64,000 nt of DNA from Betaproteobacteria bacterium (GTDB lineage Bacteria > Pseudomonadota > Gammaproteobacteria > Burkholderiales > Burkholderiaceae_F), in the NCBI GenBank assembly GCA_016861185.1, contig BOKW01000002.1:1-64000 (forward strand). The letters run 5' to 3'. Position 1 is the stretch's first letter, and each line of letters begins with the position of its first letter. This document shows positions 8,836-17,089 of this stretch, one piece after another. Below the pieces are notes generated by a model. The model did no database searches. It saw only the letters and a list, made by a program, of their open reading frames with translations, and was not told the origin of the DNA. Both the position numbers and the translations under genes were made by a program.

Positions 8836-8858
8836 AAGGGCCCGCGCTGCGGGCCCTT
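8836..8858. terminator. Bidirectional terminator between PHA-system gene and acyl-CoA-binding protein gene
   Basis: A near-perfect hairpin of 10-bp arms (AAGGGCCCGC at 8836-8845 and its complement at 8849-8858) has a 3-nt loop. The A run at 8832-8837 gives a U tract for the minus-strand gene. On the plus strand only a short T stretch follows, so it probably works best for the minus strand. Confidence 0.75.
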
Positions 8859-8876
8859 CGTCTGTGCGGCGGGCGA

Positions 8877-9134
8877 TCAACCCTTCAGTTCATCGATCAG
8901 GTCGACGTACTGCTGCATCGCGTCTTCCTTCGCGAGGCCCTTCAGTTCGTTCCACGCATCCCACTTCGCGCGGCCGACCATGTCGGTGAATCCCGGCCGC
9001 TTGCCTTCGACGTCGCCGACGGTGGCCTGCTTGTACAGCGCGTAGATCTTCAGCAGCGTCGCATTGTCGGGGCGCTCGGCCAGGTTCTTCGAATCCGCGA
9101 CGGCCTTCTCGAACTTCGCCTTCAGCTCGCTCAT
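8877..9134 (-). CDS. Acyl-CoA-binding protein
   Basis: An 85-residue four-helix acyl-CoA-binding protein. Family residues are visible: LYALYKQATVGD-type stretch (KIYALYKQATVGDVE), the Pro-Gly in KRPGFTDMVGRAKWDAW, and LKGLAKEDAMQQYVDLI. It binds medium- to long-chain acyl-CoA thioesters in the cytoplasm. The start is placed at 9134, not at the in-frame ATG four codons upstream, because GGAGGAG lies immediately before it. It is divergent from a wax ester synthase gene, which would use acyl-CoA, so the two are plausibly linked. Confidence 0.92.
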   Translation of the reverse strand: MSELKAKFEKAVADSKNLAERPDNATLLKIYALYKQATVGDVEGKRPGFTDMVGRAKWDAWNELKGLAKEDAMQQYVDLIDELKG

Positions 9135-9211
9135 CTTCTCCTCCATGCGCGGCCGGAACGGCGCGCGCGGCTATTATGCCGGCGCAGGTGCGCGACGACG
9201 AGGAGGAGACG

Positions 9212-10813
9212 ATGGCGGGGCGCCAACGGATGTCACCGGTGGACACGGCGTGGCTGCGCATGGATTCGCCCGGCAATCTGATGATGATCGTCGGCATCGA
9301 CCTGTTCGCCGACCGCCTCGATTGCGAACGGCTGAAGCAGGTGCTCGAGCGCCAGTTCCTCCGGTACGACCGCTTCCGCTGCCGCGTCGCGCAGGACGCG
9401 ACTGGTCACTGGTGGGAGGAGGACGAGGACTTCGATCTCGACCATCACCTGATCCGCGTCGAGCTGCCCGCGCCCGGCGGCAAGGCCGAGCTGCAGAGGT
9501 TCGCCGCGCAACTGGCGAGCCAGGCGCTCGATCCGTCCAGACCGCTGTGGCAGATGCATCTGGTCGAGCACTACGACGGCGGCTCGGCGCTGGTGATTCG
9601 CATCCACCACTGCATCGCCGACGGCATGGCGCTGATGGGCGTGCTGCTGTCGATGACCTCGACGAGCCCGGACTCCGACGACCGCGCCGAACCGCCGCCC
9701 GCGCGGCCCGACCGGCGCATGTACGACGGCACCTGGGAAGCGCTGCTGCGGCCGTTCACCGACGCCACGGTCAAGGCGATCGACGCCACCGGCGACATCG
9801 CCACCCGCGTGCTGCACGCCTACGGCGCGGTGCTGGAGGACCCGAACCTCGCCGGCGAAGCGGCCGCCGACTACGCGCGCATCGCCGCGCGCGTGGCGCA
9901 GGATGCGGCGGCGCTGGCGCTGATGGACAGCGATTCGGCGACCAGCCTGAAAGGCAAGACCACGGGTTCCAAGGTCGTCGCGTGGAACGAGCCGCTGCGG
10001 CTGCTGGACGTGAAGGCCGTCGGTCACGCGCTCGGCTGCTCGGTCAACGACGTGCTGCTCGCGTGCGTGGCGGGCGCGTTCCGCGAGTACTTCATCGCGC
10101 GCGGCGAGGACGTAACCGGCTGCGAGATCCGCGCGATGGTGCCGGTCAACCTGCGCCCGCCCGGTCCGCCGAAGACGCTCGGCAACAAGTTCGGGCTGGT
10201 GCCGCTGCTGCTCCCGGTGGGCATCGAGAACCCGATCGCGCGCGTGCTCGAAGTGCACGCGCGCATGGAGGAGCTGAAGGGCGGCTACATGCCCGTGCTC
10301 GCGATGGCGATCCTCGGCATGACCGGGCTCGTGCCGCGCGCGGTGCAGAACCAGATTCTCGAGATCTTCCAGCGCAAGGCGACCGCGGTGATGACCAACG
10401 TGCCCGGGCCGCAGCAGACGCTGTACATGGCCGGCGCGCGGCTCAAGCAGATGATGTTCTGGGTGCCGCAGTCGGGCAACATCGGCGTGGGCGTGTCGAT
10501 CCTGTCGTACGACGGCGGCGTGCAGTTCGGTCTGGTCACCGACAAGAAGCTGTGCGCCGATCCGCAGGACATCATCGACCGCTTCGTGCCCGAGTTCGAA
10601 AAGCTGGTCTACGCGCTGCTGCTGCTGCCTTGGGAGGAATATGTCGATCCCGAGATGGCCGAGCGCGCGCTGTTCGCGACCGAAAGCGTGGCCGGCGTGG
10701 CCGCGCGGCTGATCGAGAGCCACGCGGAGGAAGCGCCGGCCGAGCCCGCGCGACCCGCCCGACTGCGCAGGCGCAGCTCGGCCTTCGCCGCCGCGCGCGC
10801 GGCAGAACATTAG
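9212..10813 (+). CDS. Wax ester synthase / acyl-CoA:diacylglycerol acyltransferase
   Basis: A 533-residue WS/DGAT family enzyme. The catalytic HHxxxDG motif is present as HHCIADG (about residues 132-138). Other family features are SPVDTAWLRMDSP at the N-terminus, NDVLLACVAGAFREY in the middle, and a late VPGPQQTLYMAG stretch. The enzyme transfers an acyl group from acyl-CoA to a fatty alcohol (wax ester) or to diacylglycerol (triacylglycerol). The start ATG is chosen behind AGGAGGAG (9201-9208). A fatty acyl reductase at 21985 could supply the alcohol. The C-terminal 40 residues are Ala/Arg-rich. Confidence 0.93.
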   Translation: MAGRQRMSPVDTAWLRMDSPGNLMMIVGIDLFADRLDCERLKQVLERQFLRYDRFRCRVAQDATGHWWEEDEDFDLDHHLIRVELPAPGGKAELQRFAAQLASQALDPSRPLWQMHLVEHYDGGSALVIRIHHCIADGMALMGVLLSMTSTSPDSDDRAEPPPARPDRRMYDGTWEALLRPFTDATVKAIDATGDIATRVLHAYGAVLEDPNLAGEAAADYARIAARVAQDAAALALMDSDSATSLKGKTTGSKVVAWNEPLRLLDVKAVGHALGCSVNDVLLACVAGAFREYFIARGEDVTGCEIRAMVPVNLRPPGPPKTLGNKFGLVPLLLPVGIENPIARVLEVHARMEELKGGYMPVLAMAILGMTGLVPRAVQNQILEIFQRKATAVMTNVPGPQQTLYMAGARLKQMMFWVPQSGNIGVGVSILSYDGGVQFGLVTDKKLCADPQDIIDRFVPEFEKLVYALLLLPWEEYVDPEMAERALFATESVAGVAARLIESHAEEAPAEPARPARLRRRSSAFAAARAAEH

Positions 10814-11008
10814 ACGGGGCGGCGCCGACGCCCTGGCCCGATCCGTTCTCCCCGCGTCGGATGCGGGATTGGGGGCCGGCGCCCGAGTATCCGCTGCAGG
10901 ATCGGGCCAATTCGGGCTTTTCGGACCGGACTTTCCCGTCTACGTTATTCGTGCTTGCAAGCGGCACTCAATAAGCCGCGCCAATATCCCACGAGGAAGG
11001 AGGGCGCG

Positions 11009-12193
11009 ATGCCGAAGCGGATGAGTTACTGGCCTTCCGCACTCTCTGCGGTTCTGTTCGTCGGTCTTGCGCAAGTCGCGTCGGCGCAGACCGCGCCGCC
11101 GTCCGGCGCGTCGCCGCAGCGCGTGCTGGTGGCGATGGATCCGGCCGACGAGGGCAGCGGACTGCTGTCGATCATGGTCGCCAATACGCCGTTGCCGCGG
11201 CTGCTCGGCGCGCCGGTCACGGTGCTGCCGCTGCGCGACCTGCGCGACGCGATGCGCGCGACGCGCACCGGGGAGAACGACGCGATCGTCGCCCCGGCGC
11301 ACGTCATCGCGTCCGCACTCGCCTATGGCTACGAACTGGTCGCGCACACCGGCGGCGAGGAGCGTTACGTTCTGGTGGCCAGCGGCGGCGCGAAGACCGT
11401 TGCGGATCTCAAGGGCCGCAACGCCTACTTCCCGCACGAGGACTCGCTGCGCACCTATGTCGGCCGCGGTCTGCTGAACCAGGGCGGGCTGTCGGTGCGC
11501 GCGCTCAAGCAGGTCAGCTACCAGCAGAGCAGCATCGGCGGACTGATGTCGCTCGGCGGCCGCTACGACGTGACGGTCGCGCTCGAGCAGGAATGGAGCA
11601 AGTGGGCGGCGGCCAATCCGCAGCGCGCACAGGCGCTCGCAACTTCGCGACCCCTGCCGGCCGGTTTCGGCGTCGTCGTGCGCCGCGATACGTCGCCCGC
11701 GTTCAAGCGCGCGATCGTGCAGTGGGTGACGACCACGGACAACGTCGTCCCCGGGGCGCCGCGCTTTCGCGCGACCAGCGATGCACGGCCCTACGAGTAC
11801 GTCGCGAGCCTCGGTATCGTGACGCCCGAGGAACTGCAGGGCGTGAAGCGCGTCGGTGCGCGGGAGGCGCTCGAGCTGGCGCAGCGCGGCGCCAAGCTCG
11901 TCGACGTGCGCACCGAACGCGAGTTCAAGACCAAACGCGCGCGCGGGGCGATCAACGTCCCGTACGGCGAGAAGAGCCTGAAGGAGCCCGACTTCGATGC
12001 GACCGTCGACTCGTTCGCCGGACTGGCCAAGCTCGGCAAGGGCGAGCCGCTGGTTTTCCTGTGCAACGGCGCCGAATGCTGGAAGTCGTACAAGGCGTCG
12101 AAGTGGGCCCGCAACGCGGGGTACACGAACGTGTACTGGCTGCGCGGCGGCATGCCGGAGTGGGTTGCGCTCGGGCTGCCGACCGAGCCCTGA
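11009..12193 (+). CDS. PhnD-like periplasmic binding domain fused to a rhodanese domain
   Basis: A 394-residue exported protein with a signal peptide ending near ASAQ-TAP (about residue 26) and a ribosome site GGAAGGAGG before the ATG. Residues about 38-270 resemble a phosphate/phosphonate-type (PhnD) solute-binding domain: IVAPAHVIASALAYGY, TVADLKGRNAYFP, then a basic cluster. Residues about 285-390 are a rhodanese domain: LVDVRTEREFKTKRARGAINVPYG-type start and active-site Cys352 in LCNGAECW. Periplasmic rhodaneses move sulfur or sense oxidants; the fusion suggests ligand binding coupled to thiol chemistry. Neighbours give no pathway. Confidence 0.78.
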   Translation: MPKRMSYWPSALSAVLFVGLAQVASAQTAPPSGASPQRVLVAMDPADEGSGLLSIMVANTPLPRLLGAPVTVLPLRDLRDAMRATRTGENDAIVAPAHVIASALAYGYELVAHTGGEERYVLVASGGAKTVADLKGRNAYFPHEDSLRTYVGRGLLNQGGLSVRALKQVSYQQSSIGGLMSLGGRYDVTVALEQEWSKWAAANPQRAQALATSRPLPAGFGVVVRRDTSPAFKRAIVQWVTTTDNVVPGAPRFRATSDARPYEYVASLGIVTPEELQGVKRVGAREALELAQRGAKLVDVRTEREFKTKRARGAINVPYGEKSLKEPDFDATVDSFAGLAKLGKGEPLVFLCNGAECWKSYKASKWARNAGYTNVYWLRGGMPEWVALGLPTEP

Positions 12194-12268
12194 TCGCCAG
12201 AGTACGAACGGCTCACGGGTCGTTGTATCGTTCGCGCCTCGTCCGACACGAGGCGCGCAACGCACCCG

Positions 12269-12997
12269 ATGGCTACGGAAGCGCTCTACCGAATCGATCC
12301 GTATCTGCAATCCTGCGAGGCCGTCGTCACGGCGCTGCGCGACGATGGCATCGAGCTCGATCGCACGGTCTTCTATCCGTTGGGCGGCGGCCAGGCCGGC
12401 GACCGCGGCGCGCTGACGCTCGCGGACGGAACGACGTACGCGGTGGTCGACGCGCGCAAGGCCAGGCGCGAAGGCGCGACCCCCGACGACACGCTGCACG
12501 TGCTCGACCCGGCCGTCGACTGGCGCGCGCGGCTTGCGCCCGGCACGCGCGTCGTCGCGACGATCGATTGGGCGCGGCGCTACCGGCACATGCGCTTTCA
12601 CACGGCTACGCACCTGCTGTGCGCGGTCGTCAAGGAACTGGTCGACGGCTGCAGCATCACGGCCGAGTACGCGCGGCTCGATTTCGCGATCACCGCGCCG
12701 CTCGACAAGGAGACGGTGCAGGCCGGCCTCGACGCGCTGATCGCGGCCGGGCATCCGGTGAGCTACGAATGGATCACCGACGAGGAGATGGCGGCCAATC
12801 CGCAGCTCGTCAAGTCGATGAGCGTCAGCCCACCAATGGGCTTCGGCCGCGTCCGGCTGGTGCGCGTGCAGGACGTCGACCTGCAGCCATGCGGCGGTAC
12901 GCACGTGAAAAACACGCGCGAAATCGGCAACGTGCGCGTGGCGAAGATTGAAAAGAAAAGCGCCCGTACCCGGCGCGTCGTTCTGGAGTTTGCATGA
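12269..12997 (+). CDS. AlaX-like alanyl-tRNA editing protein
   Basis: A 242-residue free-standing editing domain related to the second additional domain of alanyl-tRNA synthetase. The zinc-binding residues are visible as H111-x3-H115 in HTATHLL and C208-x3-H212 in CGGTHV. It hydrolyses mischarged tRNA-Ala (Ser or Gly). GDRGALTL near the N-terminus and QAGD also match the family. The last 14 codons (12953-12994) are repeated, largely by synonymous codons, at 13076-13117 after a 123-bp insert, so the present C-terminus may have been replaced or re-supplied. Confidence 0.9.
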   Translation: MATEALYRIDPYLQSCEAVVTALRDDGIELDRTVFYPLGGGQAGDRGALTLADGTTYAVVDARKARREGATPDDTLHVLDPAVDWRARLAPGTRVVATIDWARRYRHMRFHTATHLLCAVVKELVDGCSITAEYARLDFAITAPLDKETVQAGLDALIAAGHPVSYEWITDEEMAANPQLVKSMSVSPPMGFGRVRLVRVQDVDLQPCGGTHVKNTREIGNVRVAKIEKKSARTRRVVLEFA

Positions 12998-13120
12998 TCG
13001 GGCAACTTTTCTTTCGGCGAAGGCTCGTGCGCGCACGGCGCGCGCGAAGCCCGCAAAGCGGGCGGCTGAAGCCAAAAGAAGAGTGCGCGTACGAGACGCA
13101 TCGTGCTCGAGTTCGCGTGA
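12998..13120 (+). repeat. 123-bp palindromic insert with a second copy of the AlaX 3' end
   Basis: An inverted arm (12999-13018) carries the complement of AAAGAAAAG and GCCCG found at the end of the AlaX gene (12952-12966). A GC-rich core with a GCCCGC/GCGGGC hairpin follows. Positions 13076-13120 then encode KKSARTRRIVLEFA plus TGA, against KKSARTRRVVLEFA plus TGA at 12953-12997. The two 45-nt copies differ at 11 bases; only one changes a residue (V to I). The insert is 123 bp, so the second copy is still in the AlaX frame, behind the first stop. Confidence 0.75.
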
Positions 13121-13151
13121 ACACGCTGCGTTGCACGGACTCGATCTGCCG

Positions 13152-13724
13152 ATGACCACACCGCAGGACGTTCTGGACTTCTGGTTCGGCGCGCCGGGCT
13201 CGCCGGACTACGGCCGCGCCCGGACGCTGTGGTTCGAGAAATCGCAGGTGACAGACGATGCGATCCGCGCACACTTCGGCGCCGCAGTCGAGGCCGCGTT
13301 GCAGGGGGCATACGAGGATTGGCGCAAGACGCCGCGCGGCGCGCTTGCCTTGATCCTGCTGCTCGACCAGTTCACGCGCAACGTCTTTCGCGACACGCCG
13401 CGCGCGTTTGCCGGCGATGCGCGTGCGCTCGCGACGGCGCAGGCGCTCGTCGAATGCGGCGACGATCGGAGCTTGACGCCGTACGAGCGGCAGTTCGCCT
13501 ATCTGCCGTTCGAACATTCGGAGGATCGCGCCGCGCAGGAGACTTCGCTGCGGCTTTTCACGCAGCTCGCTCGCGACGGAGTGCCCGAGGCGCTCGAATG
13601 GGCGCGGAAGCATTACGACGTGATCGCACGATTCGGCCGCTATCCGCATCGGAACGCGATCCTCGGCCGCGAGTCGACGCCCGAAGAGCTCGAGTTCCTG
13701 CAGCAGCCGGGTTCGCGCTTTTAG
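13152..13724 (+). CDS. DUF924 family protein
   Basis: A 190-residue soluble helical protein. The family pattern is clear: VLDFWFGAPG at the N-terminus, LWFEKSQVTDDAIRAHFG, LALILLLDQFTRNVFRDTPRAFAGD, and FAYLPFEHSEDRAAQ followed by HYDVIARFGRYPHRNAILGR. DUF924 resembles tetratricopeptide-like helical folds and is widespread in Proteobacteria; no function is established. The ATG at 13152 is chosen because it starts the conserved region. It sits just after the duplicated AlaX 3' end. Confidence 0.88.
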   Translation: MTTPQDVLDFWFGAPGSPDYGRARTLWFEKSQVTDDAIRAHFGAAVEAALQGAYEDWRKTPRGALALILLLDQFTRNVFRDTPRAFAGDARALATAQALVECGDDRSLTPYERQFAYLPFEHSEDRAAQETSLRLFTQLARDGVPEALEWARKHYDVIARFGRYPHRNAILGRESTPEELEFLQQPGSRF

Positions 13725-13853
13725 CAGTTGCCGGGTGTACGTGGTGCACCGGAGCCACGATGCTGCGGTGCGAGCTTTTCATGCGCGGTCGCGCGCGGCA
13801 CAATCCGCGCCAAAGCGCCGCGCTCATAAGGCATCGGCGCATGGAGGGCACCG

Positions 13854-14936
13854 ATGACCGTCGTCGCCCGCTTCGAGATCGAACACACCCAATACGTCGA
13901 TCATCTCGGCAAGGTGGTCCGCCCACTGCCGGCGTTCGCGAAGAACGCGGCCGCGATGGTGCCGGACTATCGCGCGATGGTGCTGATGCGCGCGCTCGAT
14001 GCTAAAGCGATCGCGATGCAGCGCACCGGGCAGATCGGCACCTACGCCTCCACGCTCGGCAAGGAAGCGATCGACGCCGGCGTCGGCGCGGTCCTGCAGC
14101 GCGACGACGTGGTGCTGCCGAGCTATCGCGAAAGCGGCATCCTGTTTCTGCGCGGCATCTCGCCGCACCGCGTGTTTCTGTACTGGGGCGGCGACGAGCG
14201 CGGCAACGAGTTTCCAGAATCGCCGCGCGACTTTCCGTTCTGCGTGCCGATCGGACTGCAGCTTTCGCACGCGGTGGGCGTCGCGTACGCGATGAAGCTG
14301 CGCGGCGAGCGGCGCGCCGCACTCGCGCTGTGCGGCGACGGCGCGACATCGAAAGGCGACTTCTACGAGGCGATCAACGCGGCTGGCACGTGGAAGCTGC
14401 CGATGGTCGTGCTGATCGTCAACAACCAGTGGGCGATCTCGGTGCCGCGCAAGGTGCAGACCGCGGCGGCCACGCTGGCGCAAAAGGGTATCGCCGCCGG
14501 CATCCACTGCGAGCAGTTCGACGGCAACGACGCGATCGCCGTGCGCGACGTCGTCGGCCGCGCGCTCGCGCGCGCGCGCGGCGGCGACGGCCCGTCGCTG
14601 CTGGAGGCGATCACCTATCGGCTGAGCGATCACACGACCGCCGACGACGCGTCGCGCTACCGCAGCGCCGAGGAACTGGCCGGGATGTGGAAGCGCGAAC
14701 CGATCGTGCGGCTGCGCGATTGGCTGGTGGCGCAAGGGGCGTGGGGCCGCGAGCAGGAAGAAAAGTTGCGCGGCGAAGTGGCCGAACGCGTGCAGCAGGC
14801 GGTGCAGGCGTATCTCGATACGCCGCAGCCGGACCCCCGGCAGATGTTCGCGCATTTGTACGCGGAACTGCCGCGCGCGTACGCGTGGCAACTCGATGCG
14901 ATCGAGAAGGGCAATGGCGGCAATCACGCTCGTTGA
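13854..14936 (+). CDS. pdhA: 2-oxoacid (pyruvate) dehydrogenase E1 component, alpha subunit
   Basis: A 360-residue thiamine-diphosphate enzyme subunit. The ThDP motif GDG to NN is visible as GDGATSKGDFYEAIN and then VLIVNNQWAIS. The phosphorylation-loop-like region YRLSDHTTADDASRYR matches E1-alpha of branched-chain or pyruvate dehydrogenases. With E1-beta and E2 it forms the 2-oxoacid dehydrogenase that decarboxylates a 2-oxoacid and transfers the acyl group to CoA. It overlaps the E1-beta gene by 23 bp. Whether the substrate is pyruvate or a branched-chain 2-oxoacid is not decided by sequence. Confidence 0.9.
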   Translation: MTVVARFEIEHTQYVDHLGKVVRPLPAFAKNAAAMVPDYRAMVLMRALDAKAIAMQRTGQIGTYASTLGKEAIDAGVGAVLQRDDVVLPSYRESGILFLRGISPHRVFLYWGGDERGNEFPESPRDFPFCVPIGLQLSHAVGVAYAMKLRGERRAALALCGDGATSKGDFYEAINAAGTWKLPMVVLIVNNQWAISVPRKVQTAAATLAQKGIAAGIHCEQFDGNDAIAVRDVVGRALARARGGDGPSLLEAITYRLSDHTTADDASRYRSAEELAGMWKREPIVRLRDWLVAQGAWGREQEEKLRGEVAERVQQAVQAYLDTPQPDPRQMFAHLYAELPRAYAWQLDAIEKGNGGNHAR

Positions 14937-15894
14937 AGCGATCAACCTCGCGTTGGCACGGGCGCTCGCCGACGACCCGAACGTGGTCGTGTTCGGCGAA
15001 GACGTGGGCGTGAACGGGGGCGTGTTCCGCGCCACCGTCGGGTTGCAGCAGCGCTTCGGCGCCGCGCGCGTGTTCGACACGCCGCTCGCGGAAGCGCTGA
15101 TCGCCGGCATGGCGGTGGGCCTGGCGGTGGAAGGCTTGAAGCCGGTGGCGGAGATCCAGTTCGCCGGCTTCGCGTACACGACGATCGACCAGTTGCTGAA
15201 CGAAGCGGGCCGCATGCGCCATCGCACGCTGGGCAGACTGTCGTGCCCGCTGGTGCTGCGCACGCCGTGCGGCGCGGGCATCCGCGCGCCCGAGCATCAC
15301 TCGGAAAGCCCCGAGGCGATGTTCGCGCACATCCCCGGCATTCGCGTCGTGTATCCCACGTCGCCGCGCCGCGCGTACGGGCTGCTGCTGGCGGCGATCC
15401 GCGACCCCGATCCGGTCGTGTTTCTCGAGCCGTCGCGGCTGTACCGGCGCGACAAGGAGGAGCTCGCGGACGACGGCCAGCCTCTGCCGCTCGATCGCTG
15501 CTTCGTGCTGCGCGAAGGCGCCGACGTGACGCTCGTCACCTGGGGCGCGTGCGTGCTGGAGACGCTGCAGGCGGCGCAGCAGCTCGCCGCCGAAGGCATC
15601 GCCGCCGAAGTGATCGACGTGGCGACGCTGAAGCCGATCGACTTCGACACGATCCTCGCGTCGGTCGCGAAAACCGGCCGCTGCGTGATCGTCACCGAGG
15701 CGCCGCGCACCTGCAGCCTCGCCTCCGAGATCTCGGCGGAGCTCGCCGAGCGCGGCCTGCTGTCGCTGCTCGGACCGGTGGTGCGCGTGACCGGCTGGGA
15801 TACGCCCACACCGATGGCGCGGCTCGAGAACCTCTACATCCCGAGCCCGCAGCGCATCTGCGCGGCGGTGCGCAGCGTGATGGCCTACGCCTGA
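14914..15894 (+). CDS. pdhB: 2-oxoacid (pyruvate) dehydrogenase E1 component, beta subunit
   Basis: A 326-residue E1-beta subunit starting MAAITLVEAIN inside the 3' end of the alpha gene. Landmarks are VVVFGEDVGVNGGVFRAT, FDTPLAEALIAGMAVGLA (the conserved Glu that activates ThDP is in the EDVG/PLAE region), and PCGAGIRAPEHHSESPEAMFAH. The C-terminal transketolase domain includes VILVTEAPRT-like VIVTEAPRTCS. It ends one base into the E2 start codon, so E1-alpha, E1-beta and E2 are a coupled operon. Confidence 0.92.
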   Translation: MAAITLVEAINLALARALADDPNVVVFGEDVGVNGGVFRATVGLQQRFGAARVFDTPLAEALIAGMAVGLAVEGLKPVAEIQFAGFAYTTIDQLLNEAGRMRHRTLGRLSCPLVLRTPCGAGIRAPEHHSESPEAMFAHIPGIRVVYPTSPRRAYGLLLAAIRDPDPVVFLEPSRLYRRDKEELADDGQPLPLDRCFVLREGADVTLVTWGACVLETLQAAQQLAAEGIAAEVIDVATLKPIDFDTILASVAKTGRCVIVTEAPRTCSLASEISAELAERGLLSLLGPVVRVTGWDTPTPMARLENLYIPSPQRICAAVRSVMAYA

Positions 15895-17012
15895 TGAAGA
15901 TCTTCAATCTGCCCGACCTCGGCGAGGGCCTGCAGGAAGCCGAAATCGTCGAATGGCACGTGAAGCCGGACGACGACATCGCCGCCGACGCGACGATGGT
16001 CTCAGTCGAAACCGACAAAGCGGTGGTCGACATCCCCGCGCCGTACGCGGGGCGCGTCGAGAAGCTTTTCGCGGCGAAGGGCGAGGTCGTGCGCGTCGGT
16101 GCGCCGCTGATCGGTTTCGAGGGCGAAGCGGCCGATACCGGCACCGTCGTCGGCGAACTCGAGCCGCAGCACGCTGCGGCGCCCGTCGCTGCTGCGGCTG
16201 CGCATCGTGCCGCGGTGCGCGCAACGCCGGCGGTACGCGCGCTGGCGCGCGATCTGGGTGTCGATCTCGCCGCCGTCAAAGGCACGGGGCCGGACGGCGC
16301 GATCACGTCGGTCGACGTGCGCCGCGCCGCTCAGGCCGCCCCGGTCGCCGCCGAGGAATTGCGCGGCATGCGCCGCGAAGGCGAGGAATTGCGCGGCATG
16401 CGCCGCGCGATGGCGCAGCGGATGGCCGAAGCGCATGCCGAGGTCGCCGCGGTGTCGATCTTCGACGATGCGGACATCCACGCGTGGCTGCCGCAAACGC
16501 CGATCCTCGTTCGGCTGCTGCGCGCGTTGATCGCAGCGTGCCGCGCTGAACCGGCGCTGAACGCGTGGTTCGACGGCAAAGCGGGCAGCCGCCGGGTCCT
16601 CGACGAAGTGCATGTCGGCATCGCGGTCGACTCGGCCGACGGGCTGATCGTGCCGGTGCTGCGCGATGCGCACGCGCTCGAACTGGCCGCGCTCGAACGC
16701 GAAGCGCAGGCGTTGATCGACGCAGCACGCGCGCGCACTTTGCCGCCGGAGCGGCTGCGCGGGGCGACGATCGCGCTTTCGAACTACGGTCCGGTCGGCG
16801 GCCGCTACGCTACGCCGATCGTCGTGCCGCCCACCGTCGCGATCCTCGGGGCGGGCCGCATCGCCTTGCGGCCGGTCGCGCTCTCCGACGGCGCGATCGT
16901 CGCCCACCGTCTGCTGCCGGTTTCCCTGACGTTCGATCACCGCGCGGTCACCGGTGGCGAAGCGGCGCGGTTCCTGAACGCGGTCATCGCGGCTCTGCAG
17001 CGCGCCGAGTAG
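15894..17012 (+). CDS. Dihydrolipoamide acyltransferase (E2) of a 2-oxoacid dehydrogenase complex
   Basis: A 372-residue E2. Residues 1-80 form one lipoyl domain with the lipoylated Lys in SVETDKAVVDIP. A short Ala-rich linker follows, then a peripheral subunit-binding domain (ATPAVRALARDLGVDL) and a catalytic domain. A 24-bp segment coding EELRGMRR is repeated at 16353-16376 and 16383-16406 in the linker. The catalytic motif reads DHRAVTGGEAARF, with Thr where DHRxxDG enzymes have Asp. No E3 gene follows, so lipoamide dehydrogenase must come from elsewhere. Acyl specificity is unknown. Confidence 0.9.
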   Translation: MKIFNLPDLGEGLQEAEIVEWHVKPDDDIAADATMVSVETDKAVVDIPAPYAGRVEKLFAAKGEVVRVGAPLIGFEGEAADTGTVVGELEPQHAAAPVAAAAAHRAAVRATPAVRALARDLGVDLAAVKGTGPDGAITSVDVRRAAQAAPVAAEELRGMRREGEELRGMRRAMAQRMAEAHAEVAAVSIFDDADIHAWLPQTPILVRLLRALIAACRAEPALNAWFDGKAGSRRVLDEVHVGIAVDSADGLIVPVLRDAHALELAALEREAQALIDAARARTLPPERLRGATIALSNYGPVGGRYATPIVVPPTVAILGAGRIALRPVALSDGAIVAHRLLPVSLTFDHRAVTGGEAARFLNAVIAALQRAE

Positions 17013-17089
17013 AGGCGTCGATACGGGCGCTTCGATGGAGGCGGGCCGCGACGGCAGCGCGGGCGATCGTCGACACGGAGGCTGCGCCT

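Noticed and set aside
10814..11008. Possible small gene or RNA between WS/DGAT and the PhnD-rhodanese gene
   Set aside because: Only short GC-rich inverted stretches are visible, with no ribosome site plus frame and no convincing promoter-terminator pair.
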